From Contendibacter sp031732755 (GTDB taxonomy: Bacteria > Pseudomonadota > Gammaproteobacteria > Competibacterales > Competibacteraceae): 27,330 nt of DNA. The stretch spans positions 1-27,330 of the forward strand of contig JAVMKI010000028.1 in the NCBI GenBank assembly GCA_031732755.1, in the 5' to 3' direction. Below the pieces are notes generated by a model. The model did not search any database. It saw nothing but the letters and a program-made list of their open reading frames with translations, and had not been told where the DNA came from. Positions 6,859-16,546 of this stretch are shown one piece after another. Every line of letters begins with the position of its first letter. Positions within the stretch are counted from its first letter, which is position 1. Made by a program: the position numbers and the translations under genes.

Positions 6859-8022
6859 CTACAGCGTCCGAACGCTTAGAACCCCCTGTATGTCGGCGAT
6901 CTGCGCCACCACTTCGGCTGACACTGGGGCGGCGGTATCCAACAGGGTGCAGGCCACGTCGCCGCGCGATTTGTTGAGCATATCCTGGATGTTGATGCCA
7001 GCCCCGGAAATCGCCTTGGAAATGCGCTCGATCATGTGGGGCACATTCGCGTTGACGATGGCCAAGCGCGGCCTACCGCTGCGTGGCATGGCCACCTCCG
7101 GGAAGTTGACGGAATTGTGGACCGTGCCGCTTTCCAGATAATCCCGGACTTGATCGGCGACCATGATCGCGCAGTTATCCTCGGCCTCGGCGGTGGAAGC
7201 GCCCAGATGCGGCAGCATGATCACCCGGGGATGATCCTTCAGCCGATTGGTCGGGAAATCGCAAACGTAGGATTTCAACGCGCCAGCCTGCAAGGCATCG
7301 TGAATGGCTTCCTCGTCCACCACGCCCTCGCGCGAGAAGTTCAGCAGAATCAGCCCGGACTTGGCGTTTTTCAGCAACGGCGCGTTGATCAACTGACGGG
7401 TGGCGTCGTTCAGCGGCACGTGCAGGGTGATGAAATCGGCCTGCGCCGCCATCTCATTGACGCTCAGCGCCTGCTCGACCTGCGAGGACAGTTGCCAGGC
7501 ATTGCTGACCGTGATGTGTGGATCGTAGCCGATGACCCGCATCCCCAGCGCGCGGGCGGCGTTGGCGACCTTGACGCCAATCGCGCCCAACCCGATCACG
7601 CCCAGGGTGCGATTGGGCAGTTCGATACCGACGAATTGCTTCTTGCCAGATTCGACCTGCTTGGACAGTTCGGCGTCGGTCCCTTGCAGCTTGCGGGCGT
7701 AGTCCCAGGCCGAACAGATGTTGCGCGCGGCCAACAGCATCCCCGCCAGAACCAGTTCCTTGACGGCGTTGGCGTTGGCGCCGGGCGCGTTGAACACACA
7801 AATGCCCTTGGCAGTCATCTGCGGCACGGGGATATTGTTGACGCCGGCGCCGGCGCGGCCCACCGCCTTGAGGCTGGTGGGAACCAGCCAGTCGTGCATA
7901 CTGTAGGAACGCAGTAACACTGCGTCGGGGTTTTGGATTTCGGAAGCGATTTCGTAGCGGTCGCGGGGGAGCCGTTCCAGACCGGAAACGCTGATGTTGT
8001 TGAGGGTCAGGATTTTGTACAT
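6859..8022 (-). CDS. serA: D-3-phosphoglycerate dehydrogenase with ACT domain
   Basis: A 387-aa cytoplasmic enzyme that oxidises 3-phosphoglycerate to 3-phosphohydroxypyruvate with NAD+, the first step of serine synthesis. The Rossmann motif GLGAIG lies at residues 144-149. The catalytic Arg is Arg231 (NFSREGVVDEEAI) and the His is His272 (MLPHLGAS). Residues ~319-387 form a C-terminal ACT domain, the usual site of serine feedback. Where classical SerA has a catalytic Glu in the FPxEP motif, this protein reads DFPTNRLKDHP, so it belongs to a divergent short clade. The ATG at 8022 gives the MYKILTLNN start; the longer frame to 8055 runs through a terminator hairpin. serC lies directly upstream on the same strand. 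Activity on another 2-hydroxy acid is possible but less likely beside serC. Confidence 0.93.
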   Translation of the reverse strand: MYKILTLNNISVSGLERLPRDRYEIASEIQNPDAVLLRSYSMHDWLVPTSLKAVGRAGAGVNNIPVPQMTAKGICVFNAPGANANAVKELVLAGMLLAARNICSAWDYARKLQGTDAELSKQVESGKKQFVGIELPNRTLGVIGLGAIGVKVANAARALGMRVIGYDPHITVSNAWQLSSQVEQALSVNEMAAQADFITLHVPLNDATRQLINAPLLKNAKSGLILLNFSREGVVDEEAIHDALQAGALKSYVCDFPTNRLKDHPRVIMLPHLGASTAEAEDNCAIMVADQVRDYLESGTVHNSVNFPEVAMPRSGRPRLAIVNANVPHMIERISKAISGAGINIQDMLNKSRGDVACTLLDTAAPVSAEVVAQIADIQGVLSVRTL

Positions 8023-8043
8023 GGACGGGTAACCATTCACCTG

Positions 8044-8076
8044 AAAAAAGAACACCCCGGACGCGGGCGTCCGGGG
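8044..8076 (-). terminator. Intrinsic terminator between serC and serA
   Basis: A perfect 10-bp stem, CCCCGGACGC (8055-8064) with GCGTCCGGGG (8067-8076) and a 2-nt loop, is followed in the minus direction by a T-run (complement of 8044-8049). It starts 22 nt past the serC stop and ends 22 nt before the serA ATG. serA must therefore be expressed by partial read-through, by attenuation, or from a promoter within or downstream of this short gap. Confidence 0.85.
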
Positions 8077-8097
8077 CGGGTTCGCAAAGAAAATTGT

Positions 8098-9177
8098 CTA
8101 GCCGCGCCGTTTCTGGAAATCGGCCATGAAGTCCACCAGCGCCTTGACGCCTTCCAGCGGCACGGCGTTGTAGATGCTGGCGCGCATCCCGCCGACCGAG
8201 CGGTGACCGGCCAGGGTCAACAGGCCGGCGCTCTTGGCCTCGGCCAGGAACGGTTTGTCCAACGCCTCGTCGGGCAGGATAAACGGCACGTTCATCCAGG
8301 AGCGACAGGCCGGATCGACCGGGTTCCTGTAGAAACCAGATTCGTCAATGGTCTTGTAGAGCAGTTCGGCCTTGGCCTTGTTGCGTTCGCCCATCGCCGT
8401 CAAGCCACCCTGTGCCTTCAACCACTGGAACACCAGCCCGGCGATGTACCAGGCATAGGTTGGCGGGGTGTTGTACATCGACCCTTCCTTGGCCATGGCG
8501 GCGTAGTCGAGCATGGTCGGCGTGCCGGGCACGGTCTGGCCCATCAAATCCTCGCGGAGGATGACGATGGTCAGTCCGGCGGGACCGATGTTCTTCTGGG
8601 CGCCGGCGTAGATGAGGCCGAATTTGCGGACGTCCAGCGGACGCGACAGCAGGGTGGACGACAGATCCGCGACCAGGGGTACGCTCACCTCGGGAATCGC
8701 GTGCATCTCGACCCCGCCGATGGTTTCGTTCGGTGTGCAGTGCAGATAGGCGGCCTCGGGGTCGCACTTCCAGGTCTCGCGGGCGGGCACGGTGGTGAAG
8801 TTGGCCGCCTCGGAACTGGCGACGACGTTGACCTGGCAGAACTTCTTGGCCTCGGAGATGGCCTTCTTTGACCACTGTCCGGTGTTCAGATAATCCGCTC
8901 TGGTCTTGCCGCGCAGCAGGTTCATGGGCGCCATGGCGAACTGGCTGGACGCGCCACCTTGCAGGAACAGCACCCGGTAATTCGCCGGGATGTCGAGCAG
9001 TTCGCGCAGGTCAGCCTCGGCCTGTTCGGCGATGGACACGAATTCCTTGCCGCGATGACTCATTTCCATCACCGACATGCCGGAACCGCGCCAGTCGAGC
9101 ATTTCGGCCTTGGCCTGTTCTAAAACCGCCTCGGGCAGCATGGCGGGACCCGCGCTAAAGTTGTATGGACGTGGCAT
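8098..9177 (-). CDS. serC: Phosphoserine aminotransferase
   Basis: A 359-aa PLP enzyme (class V aminotransferase fold) that converts 3-phosphohydroxypyruvate and glutamate to phosphoserine and 2-oxoglutarate; family members also serve pyridoxine synthesis. The N-terminus RPYNFSAGPAMLPEAVLEQA is diagnostic. QGGASSQFAMAPMNLL matches the PLP phosphate-binding region, and the PLP lysine lies in YAGAQKNIGPAGLTI. HRSVGGMRASIYNAV near the C-terminus is also typical. Length matches E. coli SerC (362 aa). The ATG at 9177 has GAGGA 8 nt upstream. It lies between two minus-strand intrinsic terminators, one at 9224-9258 and one at 8044-8076, and makes the substrate pair with serA next door. Confidence 0.96.
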   Translation of the reverse strand: MPRPYNFSAGPAMLPEAVLEQAKAEMLDWRGSGMSVMEMSHRGKEFVSIAEQAEADLRELLDIPANYRVLFLQGGASSQFAMAPMNLLRGKTRADYLNTGQWSKKAISEAKKFCQVNVVASSEAANFTTVPARETWKCDPEAAYLHCTPNETIGGVEMHAIPEVSVPLVADLSSTLLSRPLDVRKFGLIYAGAQKNIGPAGLTIVILREDLMGQTVPGTPTMLDYAAMAKEGSMYNTPPTYAWYIAGLVFQWLKAQGGLTAMGERNKAKAELLYKTIDESGFYRNPVDPACRSWMNVPFILPDEALDKPFLAEAKSAGLLTLAGHRSVGGMRASIYNAVPLEGVKALVDFMADFQKRRG

Positions 9178-9223
9178 TCGGGTAGTCCTCGGTTCAATCC
9201 ACGCCCGCCGACAGGGACGGGCG

Positions 9224-9258
9224 AAAAATAAAAAGCACCACATTGCAAAATGTGGCGC
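9224..9258 (-). terminator. Intrinsic terminator after the SUF operon, upstream of serC
   Basis: CCACATT (9238-9244), a GCAA loop and AATGTGG (9249-9255) form a stem extended by GC pairs on both sides. In the minus direction it is followed by a T-rich tract (complement of 9224-9234). It separates sufT from serC. Only ~47 nt remain before the serC ATG, so the serC promoter must be in that space or overlap the hairpin. Confidence 0.8.
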
Positions 9259-9363
9259 ATTCTAACAGCTTCCCGTGGTGACCGCGCGCTCTACCGAAAC
9301 CAACACCCGCGCCCAATCCTGGCCACCATCGAATAGCCAGCGTAGACAAGACCGGGGGGAAAC

Positions 9364-9702
9364 TCAAACCATGTTCAATTCCAACTTGGCGCGCATGGAC
9401 ATCCGTTCCGGGGTCCAGGGGGGCTCCCACACCAGATCGACGGCGACCGATTCCACCCCCGCGCTGTGGCGAACCGCGTTTTCCACCCATTCCGGCATCG
9501 AACCAGCGACCGGACAGCCGGGTGCCGTCAAGGTCATTTGAATTGCCGCGTGATTACCCAACGGGTCGACGGTTAGCCCGTAAATCAGCCCCAATTCGTA
9601 GATATCGACCGGGATTTCGGGATCATAAACAGTTTTCAACGCCGCGATGACCCTCGCCTCCATTTCGTCGGCATCGGGCAGTTGCATGGTGGTCGTAGTC
9701 AT
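9364..9702 (-). CDS. sufT: SUF-associated DUF59/MIP18-family protein
   Basis: A 112-aa protein of the DUF59 (MIP18) family, which assists Fe-S cluster maturation or transfer; the SUF-linked bacterial members are called SufT. Visible hallmarks are VYDPEIPVDIYELGLIYGL near residues 30-48 and the cysteine motif MTLTAPGCPVAGSMPEWVENAV further on. The ATG at 9702 is chosen because GGGAG precedes it; an in-frame ATG at 9720 has no ribosome site. It is the last gene of the SUF operon, 79 nt after sufU across a GC-rich palindrome, and is followed by an intrinsic terminator. Confidence 0.87.
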   Translation of the reverse strand: MTTTTMQLPDADEMEARVIAALKTVYDPEIPVDIYELGLIYGLTVDPLGNHAAIQMTLTAPGCPVAGSMPEWVENAVRHSAGVESVAVDLVWEPPWTPERMSMRAKLELNMV

Positions 9703-9751
9703 CTGATCAATGTCTCCCATGGCTGAAGCGATTCGCCCCTCACTCCCAATT

Positions 9752-9769
9752 CCGCGCTCGCGAGCGCGG
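9752..9769. repeat. Perfect palindrome between sufU and sufT
   Basis: CCGCGCTCGCGAGCGCGG is an 18-bp perfect palindrome, 12 nt beyond the sufU stop. There is no T-run, so it is probably an intercistronic RNA hairpin that affects mRNA stability or relative sufU/sufT levels. Confidence 0.55.
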
Positions 9770-9781
9770 CGCGGGAAGTTC

Positions 9782-10224
9782 TCATTCGGTGGCGACGGGT
9801 TCCGCGTGGCGTTCCAGCGCGGCGCGCACCGCGTGCCAGGCCAGGGTGGCGCATTTGACCCGGCTGGGATAGTCGCGCACGCCGGCCAACACGCCGAGCT
9901 TGCCCAACCCGCGCGGGCATTCGCAGTCGGTGGTAACCACGCTATGAAACGCCTCGAACAAGTGCTCGACCTCCGCCACCGGCTTACCCTTAAGAGCCTC
10001 GGTCATCAGCGAGGCCGAAGCGCTGGAAATGGCGCAACCGGCACCCTGAAAGGCAATATCCCGGATCACCCCGTCCTCGATGTCCAGAAATACGCTGATC
10101 CGGTCGCCACACAGCGGGTTGACCCCTTCGGCCTTGTGGGTCGGTTGCGAGAGGATGCGGAAATTGCGGGGCCGCTTGTTGTGGTCCAGGATCACCTCCT
10201 GGTAGAGATCGCGCAGGTCGTTCA

Positions 10225-10225
<1 letters not shown>
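9782..10225 (-). CDS. sufU: SufU-type Fe-S assembly / sulfur-relay protein
   Basis: A 147-aa IscU/NifU-fold protein that accepts sulfur from the cysteine desulfurase SufS. The N-terminus MNDLRDLYQEVILDHNKRPRN is typical of SufU. The ligands are Cys39 (NPLCGD), Cys64 (GAGCAIS) and Cys125 (RVKCATLAWH), with Asp41. The ~20-residue segment between residues ~80 and 104 corresponds to the insertion that separates SufU from IscU. The start codon overlaps the sufS stop by one base (TAATG), implying translational coupling. It stands in the position sufE occupies in E. coli, so here SufU should be the SufS partner. Confidence 0.93.
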
Positions 10226-11487
<1,262 letters not shown>

Positions 11488-11494
11488 GTCGTGA

Positions 11495-12799
11495 TTACCC
11501 TCCGAGGATATCCAGTGCCAGACGATCAGCCAGCAGACGAGTCAGGCGCTCGCGCAATGGCGTCAGGCCGATCCGATTCAGGTTGTCGTTGGCAAAGGCG
11601 TGGACCAGCAAGGCACGGGCCTGAGCAGCGGGAATACCCCGGGCGCGCAGGTAAAACTCGGCGTCGGGATCGAGAAAGCCGGTGCTGGAGCCATGGCCGC
11701 ATTTCACGTCATCGGCCAGAATTTCCAGACGCGGGTTGGAGTAAGCCAACGCCTGCTTGGAAAGGAGCAAATTGCGGCTGGTCTGGCGGGCGTCGGTCTT
11801 CTGGGCGCGCGGGCGAACGTGGATCATGCCATCGAACACCGAGCGCGCCTTGCCGTCCAGCACGCTCTTGAACCGTTGCTCGCTGGTCCCATGCGGTTGA
11901 GCGTGTTCGACGCGCACGTGATAGTCGCCGTACTGTTGGTCACGCCCCAGGATCAGGCCGTTGAGACTGCAACGCGCGCCTTCGCCATCGAGCAGAACCG
12001 CCAAATCGGTGCGCGCAAGGTGGCCACCGACCGATACCAGGTGCAGGTTGGCCTCGCTGTCGCGGTCCTGTCGAACCCGGATCGCGCCGAGATGGAAGGC
12101 TTGCGGTGCTTCCTCCTGAATCTGGTGATAGTGCAACACCGCGCCCGCGCCCAGCGCCAGTTCGGCGAGCGGCGCGTTCAAAGCGCGGCCCGCGCCGCGA
12201 TATTCCACGACCACCGTGACTTGGGCGCCCTCCTCCAGCGCCAGCAACAGGCGCGGATGGATGCGCATGTCGTTGCCCGTGGTATAGAACACCAGATGCA
12301 CTGGTTCTTCGATCACGGTCCCGCGCGGTAGATGCACGACCGCGCCATCTTCCCAGAACGCCGTATTGAGCGCGGCGAACGGATGCTGTTCCAATCCCGG
12401 CAGACGGTCCAGATACGGTTCGAGTCGTTCGGGATGAGTCGTCAACGCCTGGCTGAAACTGGCAATCAGCGCCTGGTTCGGCAACTCGCGCAATTGCGAC
12501 AGGCCAGGCGTGAAACGCCCATTGATGAACACCAGTTGGTGCGCTGGCGAATCCAGCGTCGGCAATATCCCGGCGTCAAGCAACGCATCGACGGGCTGTT
12601 GGAGAGACAGTGCCTGCAACGCACTCAGATCGGTCAGCCGCCAGGCCTCCTGCTGGCGACTGGGCCAACCCAGCGTTTCAAAGCGGTTGAACGCCTCCTG
12701 GCGCAGGCGAAGAATCGCGTCCGGCTCGCGACGATTCGCCATGAACTCGGCAAAGGCCGGACGGTACGGATCAGAGAATAGCGGCGCGACGGCGGTCAT
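11495..12799 (-). CDS. sufD: SufBCD scaffold complex subunit SufD
   Basis: A 434-aa subunit of the cytoplasmic SufBC2D complex, which builds Fe-S clusters. The C-terminal beta-helix region is well conserved, with RNLLLSKQALAYSNPRLEI and ADDVKCGHGSSTGFLDPDAEFYLRARGI, the standard SufD signature. The N-terminal third is helical and variable, as in the family. The ATG at 12799 has GAGAGG 7 nt upstream; the frame to 12814 adds only five residues. It follows sufC by 11 nt and precedes sufS by 7 nt. Confidence 0.95.
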   Translation of the reverse strand: MTAVAPLFSDPYRPAFAEFMANRREPDAILRLRQEAFNRFETLGWPSRQQEAWRLTDLSALQALSLQQPVDALLDAGILPTLDSPAHQLVFINGRFTPGLSQLRELPNQALIASFSQALTTHPERLEPYLDRLPGLEQHPFAALNTAFWEDGAVVHLPRGTVIEEPVHLVFYTTGNDMRIHPRLLLALEEGAQVTVVVEYRGAGRALNAPLAELALGAGAVLHYHQIQEEAPQAFHLGAIRVRQDRDSEANLHLVSVGGHLARTDLAVLLDGEGARCSLNGLILGRDQQYGDYHVRVEHAQPHGTSEQRFKSVLDGKARSVFDGMIHVRPRAQKTDARQTSRNLLLSKQALAYSNPRLEILADDVKCGHGSSTGFLDPDAEFYLRARGIPAAQARALLVHAFANDNLNRIGLTPLRERLTRLLADRLALDILGG

Positions 12800-12810
12800 G
12801 GGCTGGCCTC

Positions 12811-13581
12811 TCACGCGGCGGCCCGGCGCGCCCGGCCTGGCTCTTCGTTGTACAGCGCGTAACCCTGTTCTTCCAGTTCCAGCGCCAGATCCTTGCCGCC
12901 GGAACGGGCGATCTTGCCGTTGACCAGCACATGCACGTAATCCGGCACGATGTAATCCAGCAGACGCTGGTAGTGAGTGATGACCAGAAAGCCGCGTTCC
13001 GGGCCGCGCAGCGCGTTGACGCCATCGGCGACTACTTTCAGCGCGTCAATGTCCAGGCCGGAATCCGTCTCATCCATCACGGCGAAACGCGGTTGCAGCA
13101 CCGCCATCTGGAACACTTCGTTGCGTTTCTTTTCGCCGCCGGAGAAACCTTCGTTGACCGAACGCTTGAGCATGGATTCGTCCATTTTCACCAACTCCAT
13201 GCGTTCGTGAATCAAATCCCAGAAATCCATCGCATCCACCGGCGGCTCGCCGCGATATTTGCGCACGGCGTTGACAGCGGCTTTCAGGAAATACAGGTTG
13301 GCGACGCCGGGAATTTCCACGGGATACTGAAAAGCCAGGAACAAACCTTCGCAGGCACGGGTTTCCGGAGCCATTTCCAGCAGGTTCTTACCGTCGAAAA
13401 CGATTTCGCCCTCGGTGACGGTATAACCCTCGCGCCCGGCGATGATGTTGGCCAGCGTGCTCTTGCCAGAACCGTTCGGCCCCATGATGGCGTGTGTTTC
13501 GCCGGGACCAATGCTCAGGTCAATGCCTTTCAGAATTTCCCGCCCTTCGACGGTGACGTGCAGATTGCGGATTTCCAGCAT
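12811..13581 (-). CDS. sufC: SufC, ABC-type ATPase of the SufBCD complex
   Basis: A 256-aa soluble ABC ATPase that drives SufBCD scaffold rearrangement during Fe-S assembly. Walker A is GPNGSGKST at residues 34-42; the Q-loop is Gln85 (LAFQYPVEIPGV); the signature SGGEKKR is at 147-153; Walker B is FAVMDETDSGLD at ~167-177, with the SufC-typical ETDSGLD; the switch His is in VITHYQRLL. The length fits. In most SUF operons sufC follows sufB directly. Here its ATG lies 30 nt after the toxin stop of an inserted toxin-antitoxin pair, with only a weak ribosome site (GGGAAAT), so its expression may depend on read-through from sufB or on the toxin-antitoxin promoter. Confidence 0.96.
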   Translation of the reverse strand: MLEIRNLHVTVEGREILKGIDLSIGPGETHAIMGPNGSGKSTLANIIAGREGYTVTEGEIVFDGKNLLEMAPETRACEGLFLAFQYPVEIPGVANLYFLKAAVNAVRKYRGEPPVDAMDFWDLIHERMELVKMDESMLKRSVNEGFSGGEKKRNEVFQMAVLQPRFAVMDETDSGLDIDALKVVADGVNALRGPERGFLVITHYQRLLDYIVPDYVHVLVNGKIARSGGKDLALELEEQGYALYNEEPGRARRAAA

Positions 13582-13611
13582 GGTGCGTGATTTCCCGTAG
13601 CCGATAGCCTG

Positions 13612-13869
13612 TTATGAACGAATCAAATTTTCATACTGGTCGTGAGGGCCGATCCAGAACCAGACCAAGCCTTCTTCTCGCTCCTTGGCAAGCGCCCGAT
13701 AGCGCAAGCCCACCCGAGCCGACCAGAAAACGCCCACCTTCTTCAACCGTAACGACGGGTGGTAAGGGTTCGATTGCAGCAAGGCAAAACTCTTATCGGC
13801 AAGCTGTTGGATGAAATCTGGAAGCTGGCGGTAATGGAACCAGAATTCCGGCGTCGTGAAATGCTTCAA
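13612..13869 (-). CDS. Type II toxin, RelE/ParE superfamily
   Basis: An 85-aa basic protein with the compact RelE/ParE toxin outline: an N-terminal helical part (FWFHYRQLPDFIQQLADKSFALL), NPYHPSLRLKKV, then the beta-core WSARVGLRYRALAKE, and a C-terminal strand WFWIGPHDQYENLI. Members either cleave ribosome-bound mRNA (RelE) or inhibit gyrase (ParE); the sequence does not tell which. The conserved Arg in RVGLRYRAL is present. Its ATG overlaps the antitoxin stop by 4 nt. The pair sits inside the SUF operon between sufB and sufC, and no frameshift is seen. Confidence 0.82.
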   Translation of the reverse strand: MKHFTTPEFWFHYRQLPDFIQQLADKSFALLQSNPYHPSLRLKKVGVFWSARVGLRYRALAKEREEGLVWFWIGPHDQYENLIRS

Positions 13870-14063
13870 AGTGGCGTCGCGCGACCAGCGATGAAATCCT
13901 CATCAGCCCGCTGACCCGCAGCATCCAAACGCCCCGCTAAAATATCCGCTTCGATTTGACGATCCCATTGGTCGGCTATGAATTCCTCGAACCATTTTGA
14001 AAACTCCGCCAGTTCTTCGCGGGGCAGTTGAGCAACCGCTGATTCCAGTTCTGCAATATTCAT
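13866..14063 (-). CDS. Putative antitoxin of the RelE/ParE-type pair
   Basis: A 65-aa acidic protein immediately upstream of the toxin, overlapping it by 4 nt in the usual antitoxin-first order. The sequence (AELESAVAQLPREELAEFSKWFEEF, then DRQIEADILAGRLD and EDFIAGRATPL) matches the style of small antitoxins commonly paired with RelE-like toxins. No clear DNA-binding domain is visible at this length, so autoregulation may be weak or absent. AGAAGG lies a few bases before the ATG. Identification rests on position, overlap, charge and general resemblance. Confidence 0.75.
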   Translation of the reverse strand: MNIAELESAVAQLPREELAEFSKWFEEFIADQWDRQIEADILAGRLDAAGQRADEDFIAGRATPL

Positions 14064-14066
14064 GAG

Positions 14067-14126
14067 CGCACCTTCTCGATCTTAAAGGGCAAATTTCGTA
14101 AGCTGGGATGCTCGTGAACTTCTTGC
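14067..14126 (-). pseudogene. Short broken frame overlapping the antitoxin start
   Basis: A minus-strand frame reads QEVHEHPSLRNLPFKIEKVRS and ends with a TGA that overlaps the antitoxin ATG (ATGA). A stop closes it after ~21 codons. One frame over, MSHEIA starts just upstream, so a single-base slip would join them. It may be the tail of a gene once coupled to the antitoxin. No family is recognised. Confidence 0.25.
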
Positions 14127-14142
14127 TATTTCATGGCTCATC

Positions 14143-14159
14143 TTTATCTTTAAGATAAA
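14143..14159. promoter_or_regulatory. AT-rich dyad upstream of the toxin-antitoxin pair
   Basis: TTTATCTT and AAGATAAA flank a single T, giving a 17-nt perfect dyad 80 nt upstream of the antitoxin ATG. It may be an operator or part of the promoter region of the pair. Function is inferred from position only. Confidence 0.35.
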
Positions 14160-14177
14160 AAATTATGAATATAAATA

Positions 14178-14341
14178 GGTTCTTCGAGGATTTGTGTGGA
14201 AACCAGGGATCAGCCTCCAAATTTTATCACCGATATTTGACATAACGTAATAAAATTATGGGCTTATAGTATTCCAAATCTGATGCTTTCAGTAAAGAAT
14301 CATCCAACCTGCCTAACTTCCACATGAATCCTCGAAGAACC
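14178..14341. mobile_element. 164-bp element with 24-bp terminal inverted repeats (MITE-like)
   Basis: The left end begins GGTTCTTCGAGGATT (14178-14192); its inverted copy ends at 14341. The arms match at 22 of 24 positions (14178-14201 against 14318-14341). The interior is AT-rich and encodes nothing recognisable. No clear target-site duplication is seen. The size and ends suit a miniature inverted-repeat element or a solo remnant of an insertion sequence. Confidence 0.5.
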
Positions 14342-14426
14342 CCGAAGCAGGAATTTGTGTTGTCGTTGAGGACTCCATTTTTACTCCTTCTAACATTTGC
14401 CAAATAAGCCATGATAATTCACCAAA

Positions 14427-15875
<1,449 letters not shown>

Positions 15876-15904
15876 GGTGAGTTCCTGGTACGAAATTCGG
15901 TCAT

Positions 15905-16381
15905 TCAGACGGCTCGGCCGGTAATGCTGACGGCCTCCGCCCGATGTGGCGGATGGAAGCGCACTGGTCGCGGCGGGTCGGGACAGCTCATTTCCGCCAG
16001 GCTGATACTCTGTAGCGCGGTGTGGATCGCCTGATTGATGCGTGGCCAATGATTGCTGACCTCGCAATGTTCCTGTCGGGCGCAGCTATCTTGGGCATCC
16101 GCGCTGCATTCGGTAATGGCGAGTGGCCCCTCCAATGCGCTGATGATGTCGGCGGCGGAAATTTCCGTCGCCGCGCGCGCCAGACTGTAGCCGCCCTGCA
16201 CACCGCGTTGCGAGCTGAGCAGACCAGCACGCGCCAGATTCTTGAGTATCTTGCTGACCATCGGTAACGGTAACCGACGTTGTTGCGCGAGGGTGGCGGC
16301 GCTGCGCGGCTGACCTCCAGCCTGAGCCAGGCCAGTCATCAGCAAAATGCCGTAATCAGCTTCCCGAGTGATGCGAATCAT
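15905..16381 (-). CDS. Rrf2-family regulator of the SUF operon
   Basis: A 158-aa Rrf2/IscR-type transcription factor. The N-terminal winged helix-turn-helix starts MIRITREADYGILLMTGLAQ and includes LPLPMVSKILKNLARAGLLSSQRGVQGGYSLAR. Cys92, Cys100 and Cys106 lie where IscR (Cys92/98/104) binds a [2Fe-2S] cluster, with a longer first spacing (seven residues rather than five). This matches the gammaproteobacterial SUF-system regulator family. It is the first gene of the operon, 29 nt before sufB, so it probably senses cluster supply and represses its own operon. ATG 16381 has GGAG at good distance. Direct DNA targets are inferred from the dyads just upstream. Confidence 0.9.
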   Translation of the reverse strand: MIRITREADYGILLMTGLAQAGGQPRSAATLAQQRRLPLPMVSKILKNLARAGLLSSQRGVQGGYSLARAATEISAADIISALEGPLAITECSADAQDSCARQEHCEVSNHWPRINQAIHTALQSISLAEMSCPDPPRPVRFHPPHRAEAVSITGRAV

Positions 16382-16400
16382 GGGTGCTCCGCACTGCCGT

Positions 16401-16422
16401 CTAATCGGTACTTGATTAGTAC
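16401..16422 (-). promoter_or_regulatory. Probable regulator operator upstream of the SUF operon
   Basis: Two nested dyads overlap: CTAATC (16401-16406) with GATTAG (16414-16419), and GTACT (16408-16412) with AGTAC (16418-16422). They lie 20-41 nt upstream of the regulator ATG, where a repressor would block transcription. A candidate -35 (TTGGAA on the minus strand, near 16440-16445) stands upstream, but the -10 is unclear and would overlap the dyad. Autoregulation by the Rrf2 protein is inferred. Confidence 0.55.
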
Positions 16423-16520
16423 TATTTGCGGATAGAATAATTCCAAACGCGGCCTTTGCCAAGGGGTGGGAAAGATCATCAATACGGGGAGCGATCCGCT
16501 GCTCACGACGGCGGACCAAA

Positions 16521-16546
16521 GGTGGATTTCGTTTCGTCAATCCACC
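16521..16546 (-). terminator. Hairpin downstream of ampD
   Basis: GGTGGATT (16521-16528) and AATCCACC (16539-16546) form an 8-bp perfect stem with a 10-nt loop, ~50 nt past the ampD stop. Only TTT follows on the minus strand, so it is a weak terminator candidate for the fimX-ampD unit. Confidence 0.4.

Larger units (their letters stand above)
14064..14426. other. AT-rich insertion region between sufB and the antitoxin
   Basis: 363 nt, distinctly richer in A+T than the flanking suf genes. It contains the 164-bp inverted-repeat element (14178-14341), an 8-bp dyad TTTATCTT/AAGATAAA (14143-14159) that could be a toxin-antitoxin operator, and a short broken frame just before the antitoxin. A 61-codon minus-strand frame at 14227-14412 spans the right inverted repeat. 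It has no recognisable family and no good ribosome site, so it is not called as a gene. Confidence 0.55.

Noticed and set aside
7036..8871. Long plus-strand frames opposite serA and serC
   Set aside because: Shadows of the serA and serC codons; no ribosome sites and unlikely compositions.
14227..14412. A 61-codon minus-strand frame in the AT-rich insertion
   Set aside because: No ribosome site or recognisable family, and it runs through the right inverted repeat of the 164-bp element; more likely chance.
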